The notes: a model not told the origin generated them from the sequence alone. A DNA stretch of 64,000 bases from Streptomyces flaveolus (GCF_014648815.1 NZ_BMRV01000004.1:522022-586021), one strand, 5' to 3'; shown: positions 32,883 to 41,685, numbered from the stretch's first letter. Translations and numbers: made by a program.

Positions 32883-34802
32883 ATGACCGGTATCGGTGGA
32901 GTGGAGATGGGCGCGCAGGCCGCGCGCTCCCGGGCGCTGGCCGTGCTGCGCATCCGCAGCCGGGCGCTGGCCGTGGCCCTGCTGCCCGCTGCCGCCGCCG
33001 TGATCCTGCTCGTGGGCGGTTCCACCGGCCTCCTCGTGGGCGCGGGCTGGGACGCCGCCCGCTGGACCGTGTCCGCGCTCGCGCTCCTCGTCCTGGTGGC
33101 CGCCGCGGGGGTCGCCCTGGTCGTCGCCCGGGCCCGGCCCGCCATGACCCCGACGGTCCCGGTCGCCGAGGAGTCGGCGCCGGACCTCTACCGGCTGGTG
33201 CGCGACCTCGCCGACCGGCTCGAGGTGCCCGCCCCGTCCGCGATAGCGCTCACGCCGGACTGCGACAGCTGGCTGGAGGACCGCACCCACCCCGCCCACG
33301 GCCCGCCGCCCGAGGAGCGGCACGACGAGGTGGCCGGTTCGGGCGGATCCGCCCACCGCCGCGGTCCCGCCGCGCCCGTCCTCGTCATCGGCTCGCCCTT
33401 CCTGTGGTGGATGCGCGTGGGCGAGCTGCGCGCGGTCCTCGCCCCGGTCGTCGCCGGCACGGGACCGTCGGCGCACCCCGACATAGCCGCCGCCCGGCGC
33501 TTCATACGCGGCCTGGACGCCGCGGTGGCGGTGGCCACGGCGCGGGACCGCTGCCTGTTGTCCCGTACGGTGTGCGCCGGCCTCGGCCAGGTGTCCCGGC
33601 TGCTGCTGCGCGGTTGCCGCGTCCACGCCGCCGAGATGGAGCGGGGGGTCGCGGCGGCCGCCGCCGAGCGCGCCCAGGCCGTGGACTACGGGCTGCGGAT
33701 CGTCGCCCAGGAGCAGGTCGGGCTGGCGTACGCGGGCTGGGACCGGCTGCTGACCCGGGTGGCGCTGCCCGCCTGGCGGATGGGCCGCTGGCCCGCCCGG
33801 CTGGACGTGGGCGTCGTCGCGGCGCTGACGGAGCTGTCCCGCCGCGACCGCCTGGCCGAGGGCTTCGCCTCACGCCTGGGCGAGCGTCCCGCCTGCGACC
33901 TGCTGGAGGAGCCCGGGCTGATCGACGAGTCGGTCTCCCTGCTCGCCGCGCGCCTCTTCCACGGGGGACCGGCGGAGACCGGTCCGGACTGGGCGCCGGT
34001 GGGCTGGGACGAGTATCCGGAGGAGGTCGTCGACCGGACCTGGCGCGCGGACGCGGCCCGCCTCCACCGCGTCCTCGACACCCTGGGCGTCCGCCGCACC
34101 GCCGAGGACACCGCTCCGGGCGCCGACGGCCCCACCCTGGCCCGCGTCCTGGACCATCTCACGGACCGCCCCGCCCCGACGACGCCCGGCCCGCCGGCAG
34201 ACCGTGACGGACACGAGGCCGGCACCCGGCCCGAGGCGGAGACGGGAGCCCGCACGGAGACCGGTGACGGCACCGGCACCCCTGCCGAGACCGTGTCAGA
34301 CGTTCACACCCCCACGCCCCCCGCCGACCACCACCAGCCCCCCGCGCCCGGCACCCCGGCCCCCGGCGACGACGATGACGACCTCGCCGACACCACCCCC
34401 CGGGGCGCCGCGCTGGCCGCCGGGCTCAGCGCGCAGCTGGCCCGCGAGGGGGCCGGGGCCCCGTCCCCCGCGTCCGGAGCGACCACGGCACAGGCAGGCC
34501 CCGACAGCGCCCTCTGGGACGACCGCGCGCTGCCCCTCCTCCCGCTCCAGCCCCCGCGCACCGGCCGCGAGGTCCTCACCGACCACATCACGGCGATGGT
34601 GTGCTGCGCCGCGATGGACACCGCGGGAGCCGCTCCCGGTCTCGACTGGCTCGACGGCCCGTCCCTCCTGGTCAACGGCGTCCGCGCCGCGGACCTGGCC
34701 CCCCGCGTCCGCAGCCTCGTCGAGACCGGCGACCCGGCCCCCCTGCGCGCCTGGCTGACCGAGCTCGGCATACGCGCGGAGAAGCCGGTACGCCTGGTCT
34801 GA
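32883..34802 (+). CDS. Membrane protein with a degenerate M48-peptidase-like domain
   Basis: The protein has 639 residues. Two membrane helices lie near the N-terminus (VALLPAAAAVILLVGGSTGL and LALLVLVAAAGVALVVARAR). Residues about 90-250 resemble M48 zinc peptidases: VLVIGSPFLWWMRVGELRAV precedes the place where HExxH should stand, but the sequence there is LAPVVAGTG, so the catalytic motif is gone. A soluble helical domain follows, then a long Pro/Thr/Asp-rich linker (about 420-530) and a final domain (LTDHITAMVCCAAMDTAGAA to IRAEKPVRLV). It is conserved beside purD in Streptomyces as I recall, with unknown function. A scaffold or regulatory role is more likely than proteolysis. Start ATG 32883 follows an AGGAGG stretch. 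Confidence 0.75.
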   Translation: MTGIGGVEMGAQAARSRALAVLRIRSRALAVALLPAAAAVILLVGGSTGLLVGAGWDAARWTVSALALLVLVAAAGVALVVARARPAMTPTVPVAEESAPDLYRLVRDLADRLEVPAPSAIALTPDCDSWLEDRTHPAHGPPPEERHDEVAGSGGSAHRRGPAAPVLVIGSPFLWWMRVGELRAVLAPVVAGTGPSAHPDIAAARRFIRGLDAAVAVATARDRCLLSRTVCAGLGQVSRLLLRGCRVHAAEMERGVAAAAAERAQAVDYGLRIVAQEQVGLAYAGWDRLLTRVALPAWRMGRWPARLDVGVVAALTELSRRDRLAEGFASRLGERPACDLLEEPGLIDESVSLLAARLFHGGPAETGPDWAPVGWDEYPEEVVDRTWRADAARLHRVLDTLGVRRTAEDTAPGADGPTLARVLDHLTDRPAPTTPGPPADRDGHEAGTRPEAETGARTETGDGTGTPAETVSDVHTPTPPADHHQPPAPGTPAPGDDDDDLADTTPRGAALAAGLSAQLAREGAGAPSPASGATTAQAGPDSALWDDRALPLLPLQPPRTGREVLTDHITAMVCCAAMDTAGAAPGLDWLDGPSLLVNGVRAADLAPRVRSLVETGDPAPLRAWLTELGIRAEKPVRLV

Positions 34803-34966
34803 GGCTGCGACTCCCGGAACCGGACCCTTGAAATCCACTTTCGGTCACTTCGCAACGAACAGTGACAGCACGCGCGCTAAATGTGATGTGCTGGGACCGA
34901 TCGCGCACATGGCAAAGGCGTTCGTCATACGCACGACCACGGGGGCACGAGGGAGGGGGCAGTCCC

Positions 34967-36484
34967 ATGGGGCCCGAGCACATCCGCCGCTGGGAGTCGG
35001 GAGCACTCGCGCACGCCGTCACGGATCCCTTCGGCCAGGGACCCGTCCCCTGGCTGCGCGGCGGTGAGACCTACTTCAGCGACACCGGTCAGGTCGTCCC
35101 CTGGTACGTGGACCCGGACCCCGACCTGGACCCGGCCGGGACCGGATCGCGGACCGGGACGGGCCGGCGGGGCCCCGAGCGGCGCTCCACCACCGGCGGT
35201 CCCCGCGCCGCCGACGACGTCCGCCGCCAGATCAAGGGCTTCACCGCCACCGGAGCCGCCGCCCCCGGCGAGGCCATCGACTTCCACATCACCGTCGACC
35301 CGCCGCAGGAGTTCAGCGTCGACGTCTACCGGATCGGCCACTACGGGGGAGACGGCGCCGCCAAGATCACCACCAGCCCCCGCCTGTCCGGCATCGTCCA
35401 GCCCCCGCCGCTCACCGCCGACCGCACGGTCTCCTGCCACCACTGGTGGCTGTCCTGGCGGCTGCAGATCCCGTCGTACTGGAACATCGGCGCGTACGTC
35501 GCCGTCCTCACCACCGCCGACGGCTACCGCTCGCACGTCCCCTTCACGGTCCGCCACGACCACCCGGCCGACCTCCTGCTGCTCCTGCCGGACATCACCT
35601 GGCAGGCGTACAACCTCTACCCGGAGGACGGCCGCACGGGTGCCAGCCTCTACCACGCCTGGGACGAGGAGGGCCGGCTGCTCGGCGAGGCGGACGCCGC
35701 GACGACCGTCTCCTTCGACCGCCCCTACGCGGGCGCCGGCCTGCCCCTGCACGTCGGCCACGCCTACGACTTCATCCGCTTCGCCGAGCGCTACGGCTAC
35801 GACATCGCCTACGCCGACGCCCGCGACCTGCACTCCGGCCGCGTCGACCCGACCCGCTACCGGGGCCTGGTCTTCCCCGGCCACGACGAGTACTGGTCCG
35901 CGGCCATGCGCCGCACCACCGAGCTGGCCCGCGAGCACGGCACGTCCCTGGTCTTCCTCTCCGCCAACACCATGTACTGGCAGGTGGAGCTGGCCCCCTC
36001 CCCCTCCGGCGTCCCCGACCGCCTGCTCACCTGCCGCAAGCGCCAGGGCCCCGGCCGGCCCGTGCTGTGGCGGGAGATCGACCGCGCCGAGCAGCAGCTG
36101 CTCGGCATCCAGTACGCCGGGCGCGTCCCCGAACCGCACCCGATGATCGTCCGCAACGCCGGCCACTGGCTCTGGGAGGCCACCGGCGCCCAGGAGGGCG
36201 ACGAGATCGAGGACCTGGTCGCCGGCGAGGCCGACCGCTACTTCCCGCGCACCCCGCTCCCCGAGCACGACGAGCGCGTTCTGCTCGCCCACTCCCCGTA
36301 CACCGACGTCCACGGCGCCCGGCGCCACCAGGAGACGTCCCTGTACCGGGCGCCGTCCGGCGCCTGGGTCTTCGCGTCCGGGACGTTCGCCTGGTCCCCG
36401 GCCCTGGACCGCCCCGGCCACGTCGACCCGCGGGTGCAGCGGGCCACCGCCAACCTCCTGGACCGCATCTGCAAACGCGACTGA
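34967..36484 (+). CDS. N,N-dimethylformamidase beta-subunit-like protein
   Basis: This 505-residue protein starts at ATG 34967, behind GGGAGGGGG. The N-terminal part contains a beta-rich domain (GEAIDFHITVDPPQEFSVDV, YRIGHYGGDGA). The main domain has VLLLLPDITWQAYNLYPEDG-like sequence near residue 200, then GHDEYWSAAMR near 300, and NAGHWLWEATGA. These match the large subunit of dimethylformamidase, which hydrolyses formamides with an iron centre (two Tyr and a Glu). No small-subunit gene is next to it, so the true substrate is open. There is no signal peptide. The gene stands alone, 84 bp before purC. Confidence 0.82.
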   Translation: MGPEHIRRWESGALAHAVTDPFGQGPVPWLRGGETYFSDTGQVVPWYVDPDPDLDPAGTGSRTGTGRRGPERRSTTGGPRAADDVRRQIKGFTATGAAAPGEAIDFHITVDPPQEFSVDVYRIGHYGGDGAAKITTSPRLSGIVQPPPLTADRTVSCHHWWLSWRLQIPSYWNIGAYVAVLTTADGYRSHVPFTVRHDHPADLLLLLPDITWQAYNLYPEDGRTGASLYHAWDEEGRLLGEADAATTVSFDRPYAGAGLPLHVGHAYDFIRFAERYGYDIAYADARDLHSGRVDPTRYRGLVFPGHDEYWSAAMRRTTELAREHGTSLVFLSANTMYWQVELAPSPSGVPDRLLTCRKRQGPGRPVLWREIDRAEQQLLGIQYAGRVPEPHPMIVRNAGHWLWEATGAQEGDEIEDLVAGEADRYFPRTPLPEHDERVLLAHSPYTDVHGARRHQETSLYRAPSGAWVFASGTFAWSPALDRPGHVDPRVQRATANLLDRICKRD

Positions 36485-36568
36485 CCAGGTCCGCGGCCAC
36501 CCCGCACGGAGATCGGTCGCCGCATACGGGAGAATCGACGTACTTGGACAGAACCACGGGGAGGAACC

Positions 36569-37465
36569 GTGTCCGGATTCGTCGAAAAGCCCGAGCCGCT
36601 TGAGGTTCCGGGTCTGGTGCATCTGCACACCGGCAAGGTGCGCGACCTGTACCAGAACGAGGCGGGCGACCTCGTGATGGTCGCCAGCGACCGCATGTCC
36701 GCCTACGACTGGGTGCTGCCCACCGAGATCCCCGACAAGGGACGGGTGCTCACCCAGCTCTCCCTGTGGTGGTTCGACCAGCTCGCCGACCTGGTCCCGG
36801 GGCACGTCCTGAGCACCGCGCTGCCCGAGGGCGCCCCCGCCGACTGGCAGGGCCGCACCCTGGTCTGCAAGTCGCTGCGGATGGTCCCCGTGGAGTGCGT
36901 GGCCCGCGGCTACCTCACCGGCTCGGGCCTGGCCGAGTACAACGAGACCCGTACGGTCTGCGGCCTCGCCCTCCCCGAGGGCCTTGTCGACGGCTCGGAG
37001 CTGCCCGCCCCGATCTTCACCCCGGCCACCAAGGCCGAGGTCGGCGAGCACGACGAGAACGTCTCCTACGAGGAGGTCGCCCGCCAGACCGGCGCGGACA
37101 CCGCGGCCCGCCTGCGCCAGGCCACCCTGGCCGTCTACTCCCGCGCCCGGGACATCGCCCGCGAGCGGGGGATCATCCTGGCCGACACCAAGTTCGAGTT
37201 CGGCTTCGAGGGCGACGAGCTCATCCTCGCCGACGAGGTCCTCACCCCGGACTCCTCCCGCTTCTGGCCCGCCGACCAGTGGCAGCCGGGTCGCGCGCAG
37301 GCGTCGTACGACAAGCAGTTCGTGCGGGACTGGCTGACCTCGGCGGAGTCCGGCTGGGACCGGAAGAGCGAGCAGCCCCCGCCGGCGCTGCCGCAGCAGG
37401 TCGTGGACGCGACCCGCGCCAAGTACGTCGAGGCCTACGAGCGCCTGACGGGCGTGCGCTGGTAG
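36569..37465 (+). CDS. purC: Phosphoribosylaminoimidazole-succinocarboxamide synthase
   Basis: PurC couples CAIR with aspartate using ATP in purine synthesis. The 298-residue length fits the longer SAICAR synthetase type. Motifs seen: HTGKVRDLY (residues about 20-28), VASDRMSAYDWVLPTEIPDK near 42, VECVARGYLTGSG near 110, TPATKAEVGEHDENVS near 150, and IILADTKFEFGF with the C-terminal DEVLTPDSSRFW, which carries the catalytic and metal residues. Start GTG 36569 has GGGGAGGAACC upstream. A hairpin 17 bp after the stop ends the transcript, so purC is probably expressed alone. Confidence 0.96.
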   Translation: MSGFVEKPEPLEVPGLVHLHTGKVRDLYQNEAGDLVMVASDRMSAYDWVLPTEIPDKGRVLTQLSLWWFDQLADLVPGHVLSTALPEGAPADWQGRTLVCKSLRMVPVECVARGYLTGSGLAEYNETRTVCGLALPEGLVDGSELPAPIFTPATKAEVGEHDENVSYEEVARQTGADTAARLRQATLAVYSRARDIARERGIILADTKFEFGFEGDELILADEVLTPDSSRFWPADQWQPGRAQASYDKQFVRDWLTSAESGWDRKSEQPPPALPQQVVDATRAKYVEAYERLTGVRW

Positions 37466-37481
37466 GACGCGGAGACACGAA

Positions 37482-37509
37482 GAAGCCCCCGGCCTGGACC
37501 GGGGGCTTC
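37482..37509. terminator. Bidirectional terminator between purC and tRNA-Gly
   Basis: GAAGCCCCCGG pairs with CCGGGGGCTTC over a 6-nt loop. Purine genes read into it from the left and the tRNA from the right. Confidence 0.85.
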
Positions 37510-37515
37510 CTCATG

Positions 37516-37591
37516 TGGAGCGAACGACGAGGTTCGAACTCGCGACCTCAACCTTGGCAAGGTTGCGCTCTACCAACTGAGCTACGTTCGC
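37516..37591 (-). tRNA. tRNA-Gly(GCC)
   Basis: The acceptor GCGAACG pairs with CGTTCGC; anticodon loop TTGCCAA; T-loop TTCGAAC; CCA is encoded. All standard contacts are present. Confidence 0.95.
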
Positions 37592-37625
37592 CTGCGCCGC
37601 GGGCTTCGCCGTGGTGCGTGAGCCA

Positions 37626-38240
37626 CTATACCCAACCCCGCTCCCGTGCGAGCCGCACTGCCGCGTGCCGGTTCTCCGCGCCGAGCTTCGTGGCGGCCGA
37701 CGACAGGTAGTTCCGCACGGTCCCCTCGGCGAGCGCGGCCCGCTCGGCGATCTCCGCGACGGGCGCCCCGTCGGCCGCGTGCTCCAGCACCTCGGCCTCC
37801 CGCGCGGTCAGCGGCGAGTCCCCGGCGGAGATCGCGTCCGCGGCCAACTCCGGGTCGACGTAGCGGTTTCCGGCATGGACGGTGCGGATCAGCTCGGCGA
37901 GCCGCTGGGCGCTGACCGTCTTGGGGACGAACCCGCGCACACCCGCCGCGAGCGCCCGCTTCAGATGCCCGGGCCGTCCGTGGCCGGTCACGATCAGCAC
38001 CCGGCAGCCGGGCAGCTCGGTGCGCAGCGATGTGGCGACCTTCACACCGTCCGCACCGGGCATCTGGAGATCCAGTACGGCCACGTCCGGTGCGTGCGCC
38101 CGCGCCATCGCCAGGGCCTCCGGGCCGGTGGCCGCCTCGGCGACCACCATGAGGTCGTCCTCCAGGGAGAGCAGGGCGGCCAGCGCGCCGCGGATCAGGT
38201 GTTCGTCGTCGGCGAGCAGAACGCGCACGGGGTCCGTCAC
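37626..38240 (-). CDS. NarL/LuxR-type response regulator
   Basis: The protein has 204 residues. The receiver domain (residues 1-120) shows the acidic pair in VRVLLADDEHLIRGALAALL, the phospho-acceptor Asp in VAVLDLQMPG near 55, and Lys in GFVPKTVSA near 105. The C-terminal LuxR helix-turn-helix reads SPLTAREAEVLEHAADGAPV, AEIAERAALAEGTVRNYLSS, then ATKLGAENRHAAVRLAR. GTG 38240 overlaps the kinase stop by 4 bp. It is the last gene of an ABC transporter and two-component operon on the minus strand and probably controls that operon through the palindrome at 41371-41382. Confidence 0.93.
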   Translation of the reverse strand: MTDPVRVLLADDEHLIRGALAALLSLEDDLMVVAEAATGPEALAMARAHAPDVAVLDLQMPGADGVKVATSLRTELPGCRVLIVTGHGRPGHLKRALAAGVRGFVPKTVSAQRLAELIRTVHAGNRYVDPELAADAISAGDSPLTAREAEVLEHAADGAPVAEIAERAALAEGTVRNYLSSAATKLGAENRHAAVRLARERGWV

Positions 38241-39493
38241 GACGCGACCTCCAGCACGGTGCCGGCGGCCAGGGGCAGCGGCACCTCGGCCGTGAGCCGG
38301 AACACGCCGTTGCCGACGGGCCCGGCCTCCAGCGTGCCGTCCACGGCGGACAGCCGCTCCCGCAACCCGGCGAGTCCGGAGCCGGCAGCGCCGCCCGGGG
38401 CACCGGGGGAACCCGTCCCGGGCGCCTCCGTCACTCCGTCGTTCTCCACCGTCAGCACCACACGCCCCTCCGACATCCGCACCACCACGGCACATGTCCC
38501 CGCGTCCCCGTGCCGCAGCACGTTCGTGGTCGCCTCCCGCACCACCCAGCCGAGCGCCGACTGCACCCCGGCGGGCAGCCCGGCCGTGTCGCCCCGTACC
38601 TCGCAGTCGATCCCGGCCGCCCCCAGCACGCCCCGGGCACCGGCGAGTTCGGCCTCCAGGTCGGCCTCCCGGTAGCCGCGGACGACGTCGCGGACCTCCC
38701 GCTGCGACTCCTGTGCGATGCGCTGCACCTCGATCATCTGCTCCACCGCCTCGGGCCGTCCGCGCCGGGACAGCTGTACGGCCAGCTCGCTCTTGAGCGC
38801 GATCACGGCCAGGTTCCGTCCCATCACGTCGTGCAGGTCGCGGCCGAACCGCAGCCGTTCCTCGGCGACGGCGAGCCGGGCCCGCGTCTCCCTGGCCTCG
38901 TCGAGCGTGTAGACCGCGTTGAGCAGCCAGACGGAGAAGATCGAGGTGAAGGCGAGGAATCCGCCGCCCAGCAGCACGAGGCAGGCCACCACGAGGGAGG
39001 CGAGGCTCGGCATGCCCAGCGGGAAGGACACGACGCCGGCGCCGAATGCGAAGCCGCTGACGACGGCGACCACCCGGCGCCGGTTGTGCACGCCGAGCGT
39101 GATCATGCCGGCGCCGAAGCACAGCACACCCCCGAAGATCCCCCACGCCGCGGAGTCCACGTCCGGGCCGCCCGGTCCGCGCTCGGCGAGACCGATCGCG
39201 CCGACGGCGATCGTCGCGGTGAGCGCGGCGAGCGCCCACAGCAGCCGGACGGGCTGCGCACGCCGGCCGCGCGTCCAGTCCAGTGCCCGCGACGCGACCA
39301 GCATGCAGAGCGCGGCGTGCACGACGATCAGCAGGCACAGCACGGTCGCGAGCCGCGGCCCGACCTCGCGGAAGTTCGACACCCCCAGCGCGAGGACCTC
39401 GATGAGCCCGAAGAAGTGGAACGACCACCGTGTGTACGTCTCCACCTTCGCCGGTGTGCTCTTCCGCCGCCACCAGTGCTGTGGCCTGCGCAT
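38237..39493 (-). CDS. Sensor histidine kinase (DesK/HisKA_3 type)
   Basis: The protein has 418 residues. About five to six membrane helices fill residues 20-180 (SFHFFGLIEVLALGV, VLCLLIVVHAALCMLVAS, LLWALAALTATIAVGAIGL, LVVACLVLLGGGFLAF). A short coiled coil follows, then the phosphorylation box FGRDLHDVMGRNLAVIALKS near residue 215. The ATPase domain shows VVREATTNVLRHGDAGTCAV and ENDGVTE plus GSGLAGLRERL. There is no large outer sensor loop, so the signal is probably sensed in the membrane, as in DesK. ATG 39493 is used; TTG 39505, just after GGGGAGGGCGGG, is an alternative. It lies 44 bp after the permease gene and overlaps the regulator gene. Confidence 0.92.
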   Translation of the reverse strand: MRRPQHWWRRKSTPAKVETYTRWSFHFFGLIEVLALGVSNFREVGPRLATVLCLLIVVHAALCMLVASRALDWTRGRRAQPVRLLWALAALTATIAVGAIGLAERGPGGPDVDSAAWGIFGGVLCFGAGMITLGVHNRRRVVAVVSGFAFGAGVVSFPLGMPSLASLVVACLVLLGGGFLAFTSIFSVWLLNAVYTLDEARETRARLAVAEERLRFGRDLHDVMGRNLAVIALKSELAVQLSRRGRPEAVEQMIEVQRIAQESQREVRDVVRGYREADLEAELAGARGVLGAAGIDCEVRGDTAGLPAGVQSALGWVVREATTNVLRHGDAGTCAVVVRMSEGRVVLTVENDGVTEAPGTGSPGAPGGAAGSGLAGLRERLSAVDGTLEAGPVGNGVFRLTAEVPLPLAAGTVLEVAS

Positions 39494-39537
39494 GTCCCCG
39501 CTCAACCCGCCCTCCCCGGTCCCGGCCCGCCCGGCCG

Positions 39538-40353
39538 TCAGCGTCGCGGTTCCCAGCGGAACCACCGCCGTACAGCAAACACCGCGACCACCGTCCAGGC
39601 CACCGCCGTGGCGAGCGCGCCCAGGGCCTCGAACGCCGACAGGTCGCCGGTCCAGCCGCCGCGCACCAGGGTGACGACGGGCGTCAGCGGCAGCAGCTCG
39701 CAGACGGAGGCCAGCCGGTCGGGCATCAGCTCCAGCGGAACGACCATGCCGGAGGCGATCATCGAGACGATCATCAGCGGCATCGGCGTGACCTGCGCGC
39801 TCTCGCCGGTCCGGGTGAAGCCCGCGGTGACCGCCGCGAGACAGGCGCACATGACGAGGCCCAGCAACACGCCGGCGACGGCCAGATGCGGGGCGGGCGG
39901 CGCGGGCAGGTCCAGCAGGACCGCGCAGCCCGCCGTCAGCAGCAGGCACTGCGCGAACCCGATGACGGTGGCCGGCAGCGCGGCGCCGCCCAGGATCTCG
40001 GCGTCCCGCAGCTCGCCGGTGCGCAGCCGCTTGAGGACGAGTTCCTCGCGCCGGACGACGAAGACGCCGACGAGGGCCGAGTAGACGGCGAACAGCAGGG
40101 AGAAGCCGATCGCGGCGGGCAGGACGACGGTGCCCACCGTCAGCCCGGCCCCGGCGAGGTCCATCTCCTTGGCCGCCGACCGCACGCTGAGCGGCAGCAC
40201 CAGCGGCACGAACAGGGCGGCGACCAGTGTGCCCCTGCTCCGTCCCAGCAGCGTCAGTTCGGCGCGGGCGAGCGCGGTCATCCGGCCCAGCGGGGTGGTG
40301 CCGGCGGCCGTGCCGGTCCGCGCGGTGCGTTCCTCGGTACCGGTGCCGCTCAT
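39538..40353 (-). CDS. ABC-2 type transporter permease
   Basis: The protein has 271 residues and six hydrophobic segments (for example TLVAALFVPLVLPLSV, AAIGFSLLFAVYSALVGVFV, VIGFAQCLLLTAGCAVLLDL, VAGVLLGLVMCACLAAVTAG, MIVSMIASGMVVPLELM, LATAVAWTVVAVFAVRRW). RREELVLKRLRTGELRDAEI between helices two and three is the cytoplasmic coupling region typical of ABC-2 permeases. The ATG overlaps the ATPase gene stop (ATGA). It exports an unknown substrate, often a drug or lipid in this family. Confidence 0.9.
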   Translation of the reverse strand: MSGTGTEERTARTGTAAGTTPLGRMTALARAELTLLGRSRGTLVAALFVPLVLPLSVRSAAKEMDLAGAGLTVGTVVLPAAIGFSLLFAVYSALVGVFVVRREELVLKRLRTGELRDAEILGGAALPATVIGFAQCLLLTAGCAVLLDLPAPPAPHLAVAGVLLGLVMCACLAAVTAGFTRTGESAQVTPMPLMIVSMIASGMVVPLELMPDRLASVCELLPLTPVVTLVRGGWTGDLSAFEALGALATAVAWTVVAVFAVRRWFRWEPRR

Positions 40354-41312
40354 GCCGCGTACTCCTTCGTCGCCGTGGTTCCCGCGGACGCGTCCTTCGC
40401 GATCCGCAGGAACGCCTCCTCCAGGGACGCGGACCGTACGTCCAGCCCGCGCAGTTCCACGCCGGCCCGTTCGGCCCACACCAGCAGCGCGGTGGCCGCC
40501 CGCTGCAGCTCCCGGGTGCGCAGCCGGACGACCCGGCCGTCGACCCGGTGGTCGCTCACGCCCAGCTCGCCGAGCGGCGGCAGGTCGCCCACGAAGTAGC
40601 CGTCGGGCAGCTCGAAGGAGATCCGGGAGGGCTGGGTGGCGGTCACCTCGGCCGGGGTCCCGGTGGCGGCGATGCGGCCCTCGTGCAGGATCGCGAGCCG
40701 GTCGGCGAGGTCCTCGGCCTCCTCCAGGTAGTGCGTGGTCAGCAGCACCGTCGTCCCCCCGTCGCGCAGCGAGCGCACCAACTCCCAGGTGTCGCGGCGG
40801 CCTTCGGCGTCCAGTCCGGTGGTGGGCTCGTCGAGGAAGAGCACCTCGGGCTCGCCGAGCAGTGCGAGCGCCAGGTCCAGGCGGCGCCGCTCACCGCCGG
40901 AGAGCTGTTTGACGCGGGTGCCCCTCTTGTCCGCCAGTCCGACCAGTGCCAGCACCTCCGCCTCGGGCCGGGCCCCGCTCACACAGCCCGCCCACATCCG
41001 CGCGGTCTCGGCGACGGTCAGCTCGGACGGGAAGCCGCCCTCCTGCAGCATGACCCCGGTGCGGGGACGTACGGCGGCCCGCTCGGTGTACGGGTCGTGC
41101 CCGAGGACGCGCACCCGGCCGCCGGCCGGGGCGGCGAGGCCCTCGAGGAGTTCGACCGTCGAGGTCTTGCCGGCTCCGTTGGTGCCCAGCAGCGCGAAGA
41201 TCTCGCCGCGGCGCACGGAGAAGTCGATCCCGCGCACCGCCTCGAACCCGCCCCCGTACACACGTCGCAGGTCGGTGACCTCAATCACGTGTTCGTGTCC
41301 GTTTGCTTGCAT
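40350..41312 (-). CDS. ABC transporter ATP-binding protein
   Basis: The protein has 320 residues. Walker A GTNGAGKTS near residue 44, Q-loop VMLQEGGF, signature LSGGERRRLDLALALLGEPE near 138, Walker B VLFLDEPTTGLDAEG, and the H-loop TTHYLEEAEDLADR are all in order. The C-terminal 90 residues (ISFELPDGYFVGD to LEEAFLRI) are the extra domain seen in DrrA-type exporters. It is first of the minus-strand operon ATPase, permease, sensor kinase, response regulator. A TGACA palindrome 58 bp upstream is the probable control site. Confidence 0.94.
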   Translation of the reverse strand: MQANGHEHVIEVTDLRRVYGGGFEAVRGIDFSVRRGEIFALLGTNGAGKTSTVELLEGLAAPAGGRVRVLGHDPYTERAAVRPRTGVMLQEGGFPSELTVAETARMWAGCVSGARPEAEVLALVGLADKRGTRVKQLSGGERRRLDLALALLGEPEVLFLDEPTTGLDAEGRRDTWELVRSLRDGGTTVLLTTHYLEEAEDLADRLAILHEGRIAATGTPAEVTATQPSRISFELPDGYFVGDLPPLGELGVSDHRVDGRVVRLRTRELQRAATALLVWAERAGVELRGLDVRSASLEEAFLRIAKDASAGTTATKEYAA

Positions 41313-41370
41313 GCTCCAAGCATCCCGGGGCGGCGGGCCGCGCGGCAGTGCGGGCCGTCATCGCTCGGCA

Positions 41371-41382
41371 TGACAAATGTCA
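41371..41382. promoter_or_regulatory. TGACA-N2-TGTCA palindrome upstream of the ABC operon
   Basis: TGACAAATGTCA lies 58 bp before the ATPase start. LuxR-type regulators encoded with DesK-type kinases usually bind palindromes of this form, so the operon's own regulator is the likely ligand. Confidence 0.55.
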
Positions 41383-41420
41383 GACGCCGGTCCGGTCCCT
41401 CGCGCCATCCCGGGCACACG

Positions 41421-41452
41421 AAAAGACCCCGGTCCGTGGAGGACCGGGGTCT
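41421..41452 (-). terminator. Rho-independent terminator of tRNA-Gly(GCC)
   Basis: A perfect 12-bp stem (AGACCCCGGTCC with its complement) and 5-nt loop is followed on the minus strand by TTTT. It ends the tRNA transcript before the ABC operon promoter. Confidence 0.85.
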
Positions 41453-41460
41453 GATTCCCG

Positions 41461-41533
41461 AGCGGACGACGAGGCTCGAACTCGCGACCTCAACCTTGGC
41501 AAGGTTGCGCTCTACCAACTGAGCTACGTCCGC
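41461..41533 (-). tRNA. tRNA-Gly(GCC), second copy
   Basis: The body is nearly identical to the tRNA-Gly at 37516-37591; the acceptor stem is GCGGACG/CGTCCGC. Anticodon GCC and normal D and T loops are present. CCA is not encoded. Confidence 0.94.
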
Positions 41534-41613
41534 ATTGCCCCCGACCGGCGTTCACCGATCGGTGCGAGCACCAGCCTACCTGATCCAATCGAGTGGCCGG
41601 TACGGCGATGCAG

Positions 41614-41685
41614 AGCGGGTGACAGGAATTGCACACTGCGCCTTCCCCCTGGAAGGGGGATGTTCTACTACTGAACTACACCCGC
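41614..41685 (-). tRNA. tRNA-Gly(UCC) with atypical D and T loops
   Basis: The acceptor GCGGGTG pairs with CACCCGC, the D stem is GTTC/GAAC, and the anticodon stem TCCCC/GGGGA carries loop CTTCCAG with anticodon TCC. Two loops depart from the rule: the D loop is AGTAGTA (G18 replaced by A) and the T loop is TGCAATT instead of TTCGANT. The T stem pairs poorly. It may be a non-standard tRNA. CCA is not encoded. Confidence 0.85.
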
